Origin: Phenylobacterium sp.
GTDB taxonomy: Bacteria > Pseudomonadota > Alphaproteobacteria > Caulobacterales > Caulobacteraceae
Reading direction: 5' to 3'
DNA length: 14,061 nt
Assembly (NCBI GenBank): GCA_025350885.1
Contig: JANXXA010000397.1
Span: 1-14,061 of the forward strand
Every line of letters begins with the position of its first letter. Positions within the stretch are counted from its first letter, which is position 1. The notes beneath the pieces were generated by a model. That model made no database searches and had not been told where the DNA came from. It was given only the letters and a program-made list of their open reading frames with translations. Below, piece by piece: positions 13,933 to 14,061 of this stretch. The translations under genes and the position numbers were made by a program.

Positions 13933-14061
13933 CTAAAGCTGCGGCGTAACGAGAATTTTTACATGGGCTTCCGGGTCGCTTAACGCCGTGAAGGCCCCGG
14001 TCACCCCCTCGAGGCCCACGCGCCCGGTCACCAGGCCAGTCACATCGATCCGGCCCTCGGC
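13933..14061 (-). CDS. C-terminal end of a probable zinc-type medium-chain dehydrogenase
   Basis: Only the last 42 codons are present; the gene begins beyond base 14061. The translated stretch reads IDVTGLVTGRVGLEGVTGAF, then TALSDPEAHVKILVTP and a TAG stop. The pattern of a target phrase on gained ground (TGRVGLEGVTGAF), then DPEAHVKILV, is typical of the C-terminus of zinc-binding alcohol or sorbitol/threonine-type dehydrogenases, where the last strand rejoins the catalytic domain. Substrate cannot be told. No clear terminator follows within the 100 bases after the stop. It is oriented like the pilus genes but separated from the pilin gene by 448 bases and is probably unrelated. Confidence 0.68.
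   Translation of the reverse strand, partial: AEGRIDVTGLVTGRVGLEGVTGAFTALSDPEAHVKILVTPQL

Overview
The window is GC-rich, and almost every supported gene lies on the minus strand, so transcription runs from high to low coordinates. The housekeeping block reads rpsF-rpsR-rplI-dnaB-alr-radA-cvpA-purF. Together with the protein sequences (a long acidic-tailed L9, an alphaproteobacterial-type PurF N-terminus) and TTAA-N7-TTAA-like sites at one promoter, this suggests an alphaproteobacterium, probably Caulobacterales (Caulobacter/Phenylobacterium-like). That assignment is inference; there is no rRNA gene here to confirm it.

Region 1 (1-6954) is core genome. From its transcriptional start it holds a good sigma70-like promoter (about 6926-6954), a structured mRNA leader (6851-6903) with the features expected of an S6:S18 autoregulatory element, then rpsF, rpsR and rplI, closed by a strong intrinsic terminator (5465-5493). 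Next come dnaB, alanine racemase, radA, cvpA and the first 219 codons of purF, which runs off the left edge. The alanine racemase is split into two frames by an apparent +1 slip in a GGC repeat near 3146-3155. The other core genes look intact.

Region 2 (6995-7531) is one gene for an exported BCP/PrxQ-like peroxiredoxin.

Region 3 (7593-13932) is the accessory part and the most interesting. It reads like a complete but atypical chaperone-usher pilus locus. In transcription order it has a small secreted DUF4402-type protein (probable major pilin, 12969-13484), a perfect-looking terminator, a PapD-like periplasmic chaperone (11610-12593, GTG start), a large usher-like outer-membrane barrel with extra C-terminal beta domains (8675-11629, TTG start overlapping the chaperone), and a larger secreted protein that looks like two fused DUF4402-like domains (7593-8606, probable tip subunit or adhesin). 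The model is that the chaperone escorts the subunits, the usher assembles and exports them, the small protein forms the shaft and the two-domain protein caps it. The terminator after the pilin gene would allow far more pilin than assembly machinery. The 450 bases upstream of the pilin gene hold a TTGACA promoter, two CtrA-like boxes and five copies of a TTCGCC/GGCGAA hexamer.

Region 4 (13933-14061) is the last 42 codons of a probable medium-chain zinc-type dehydrogenase that enters from the right edge. No tRNA, rRNA, insertion sequence or CRISPR array was seen.
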